Below are positions 63,509 through 64,000 of a stretch of DNA of 64,000 bases, piece by piece; positions within the stretch are counted from its first letter, which is position 1, and each line of letters starts with the position of its first letter. The stretch covers positions 23,447-87,446 of the forward strand of contig NZ_FQXU01000016.1 of the NCBI RefSeq assembly GCF_900130055.1, read 5' to 3'. This DNA comes from Clostridium intestinale DSM 6191 (GTDB taxonomy: Bacteria; Bacillota; Clostridia; Clostridiales; Clostridiaceae). The translations under genes and the position numbers were made by a program. Below the pieces are notes generated by a model. The model ran no database searches. It saw only the letters and a program-made list of their open reading frames with translations, and was not told the DNA's origin.

Positions 63509-64000
63509 CTATTTACTGCTTAAATATTCATGGATTCCATTAGCAGCTCTTTTTCCTGCTCCCATTGCTAGGATTACTGTTGCAGCTCCTGTTACTGCGT
63601 CTCCGCCTGCGTATACTCCGTCTTTTGTTGTTTTTCCTGTTTCTTCTTCAACTACTAGACATCTTCTTTTATTTATTTCTAGTCCTTTTGTTGTTGAAGA
63701 TATTAGTGGGTTTGGTGATGTTCCTAGAGACATTATTACTGTATCTAGTGGCATTACAAATTCTGAACCTTCTACCTCTACTGGTTTTCTTCTTCCTGAG
63801 GCATCAGGTTCGCCTAGTTCCATTCTTATACACTTCATGCCTGTAACCCAACCTTTTTCATCTTGTTGTATTTCTACTGGGTTTGTTAGAAGGTCAAAGA
63901 TTATTCCTTCTTCTTTTGCATGATGTACTTCTTCTACTCTTGCTGGAAGCTCTGCTTCGCTTCTTCTATATACTATATGAACTTCTGCTCCTAGTCTTAA
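63509..64000 (-). CDS. gltA: NADPH-dependent glutamate synthase small subunit (3' part)
   Basis: The frame is open to the window edge, so only the last 163 codons are present. The translated part begins LRLGAEVHIVYRRSEAELPAR (second nucleotide-binding region), continues DTVIMSLGTSPNPL, and ends GVYAGGDAVTGAATVILAMGAGKRAA, the FAD-binding signature of GltD/SudA-type flavoproteins. It makes glutamate with a large subunit, or works alone as a ferredoxin:NADP oxidoreductase. No link to the neighbouring aromatic operon is evident. Confidence 0.92.
   Translation of the reverse strand, partial: LRLGAEVHIVYRRSEAELPARVEEVHHAKEEGIIFDLLTNPVEIQQDEKGWVTGMKCIRMELGEPDASGRRKPVEVEGSEFVMPLDTVIMSLGTSPNPLISSTTKGLEINKRRCLVVEEETGKTTKDGVYAGGDAVTGAATVILAMGAGKRAANGIHEYLSSK

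Overview
The window is AT-rich DNA of a spore-forming, fermentative anaerobe, almost certainly Clostridium sensu stricto or a close relative. The signs are very low GC, strong AGGAGG ribosome binding sites, a spore-germination receptor, luxS, DUF1659/DUF2922 twin genes, many PTS permeases and several sigma-54 controlled operons. I see no rRNA, tRNA, CRISPR array, prophage or intact insertion sequence. It reads as a chromosomal stretch of catabolic islands, each with its own regulator.

Layout. 1-2.9 kb: end of a ger operon (GerB permease, GerC lipoprotein), then luxS. 3.0-4.8 kb: a DUF134 regulator and a 4Fe-4S membrane protein, divergent from a NifX-like protein. 4.9-11.2 kb: a HAD phosphatase, then a glucitol-type PTS island (gutM-srlA-srlE-srlB, a SorC-type regulator, a SAF-domain NAD(P) oxidoreductase). 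It has no visible sorbitol-6-phosphate dehydrogenase, and the oxidoreductase promoter is duplicated in front of gutM. 11.4-14.9 kb: LacI and RpiR regulators around a GH4 phospho-beta-glucosidase. 14.9-17.7 kb: a ribbon-helix-helix protein with TTAACTGG repeats upstream, then an aldo/keto reductase and Gfo/Idh/MocA operon behind a sigma-54 promoter. 17.8-24.5 kb: an attenuator or small RNA, a small membrane protein, and a cellobiose-type PTS/GH1 operon under a LevR-like regulator with a degenerate ATPase domain.

24.9-28.6 kb: a GntR regulator with palindromic operators facing an operon of a TIM-like isomerase, a YjbQ protein and a class II aldolase (pathway unassigned), then the DUF1659/DUF2922 pair. 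28.6-36.0 kb: hexuronate catabolism (kdgK, eda, two AraC regulators, uxaC-uxuA-uxuB). 36.1-37.8 kb: an MGMT-type protein, a lone FakA-like domain, a COG3910 ATPase and a small unknown. 38.1-45.3 kb: an intact LevR activator, a textbook sigma-54 promoter, a lactose/cellobiose-type PTS and a GH2 glycosidase. 45.6-54.8 kb: an iron-siderophore island with a DtxR repressor, an exporter-type ABC protein, FecCDE-type uptake genes, an AraC regulator and an AraC-lipoprotein fusion.

55.4-63.0 kb is the most interesting region. A seven-gene operon (CoA-transferase A and B, cupin, SDR, cyclase-family hydrolase, DUF849/BKACE enzyme, 3-hydroxyacyl-CoA-dehydrogenase-like enzyme) lies behind a sigma-54 promoter next to its own PAS-AAA-Fis activator. 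Five copies of a TRATWCA-N4-TGTATYR palindrome flank the two units. The enzyme set matches, step for step, anaerobic phloroglucinol breakdown: ring reduction, ring hydrolysis, oxidation to triacetate, cleavage with acetyl-CoA, and CoA transfer. The window ends inside a glutamate synthase small-subunit gene.

All functions are inferred by reading motifs and context; no search was run.
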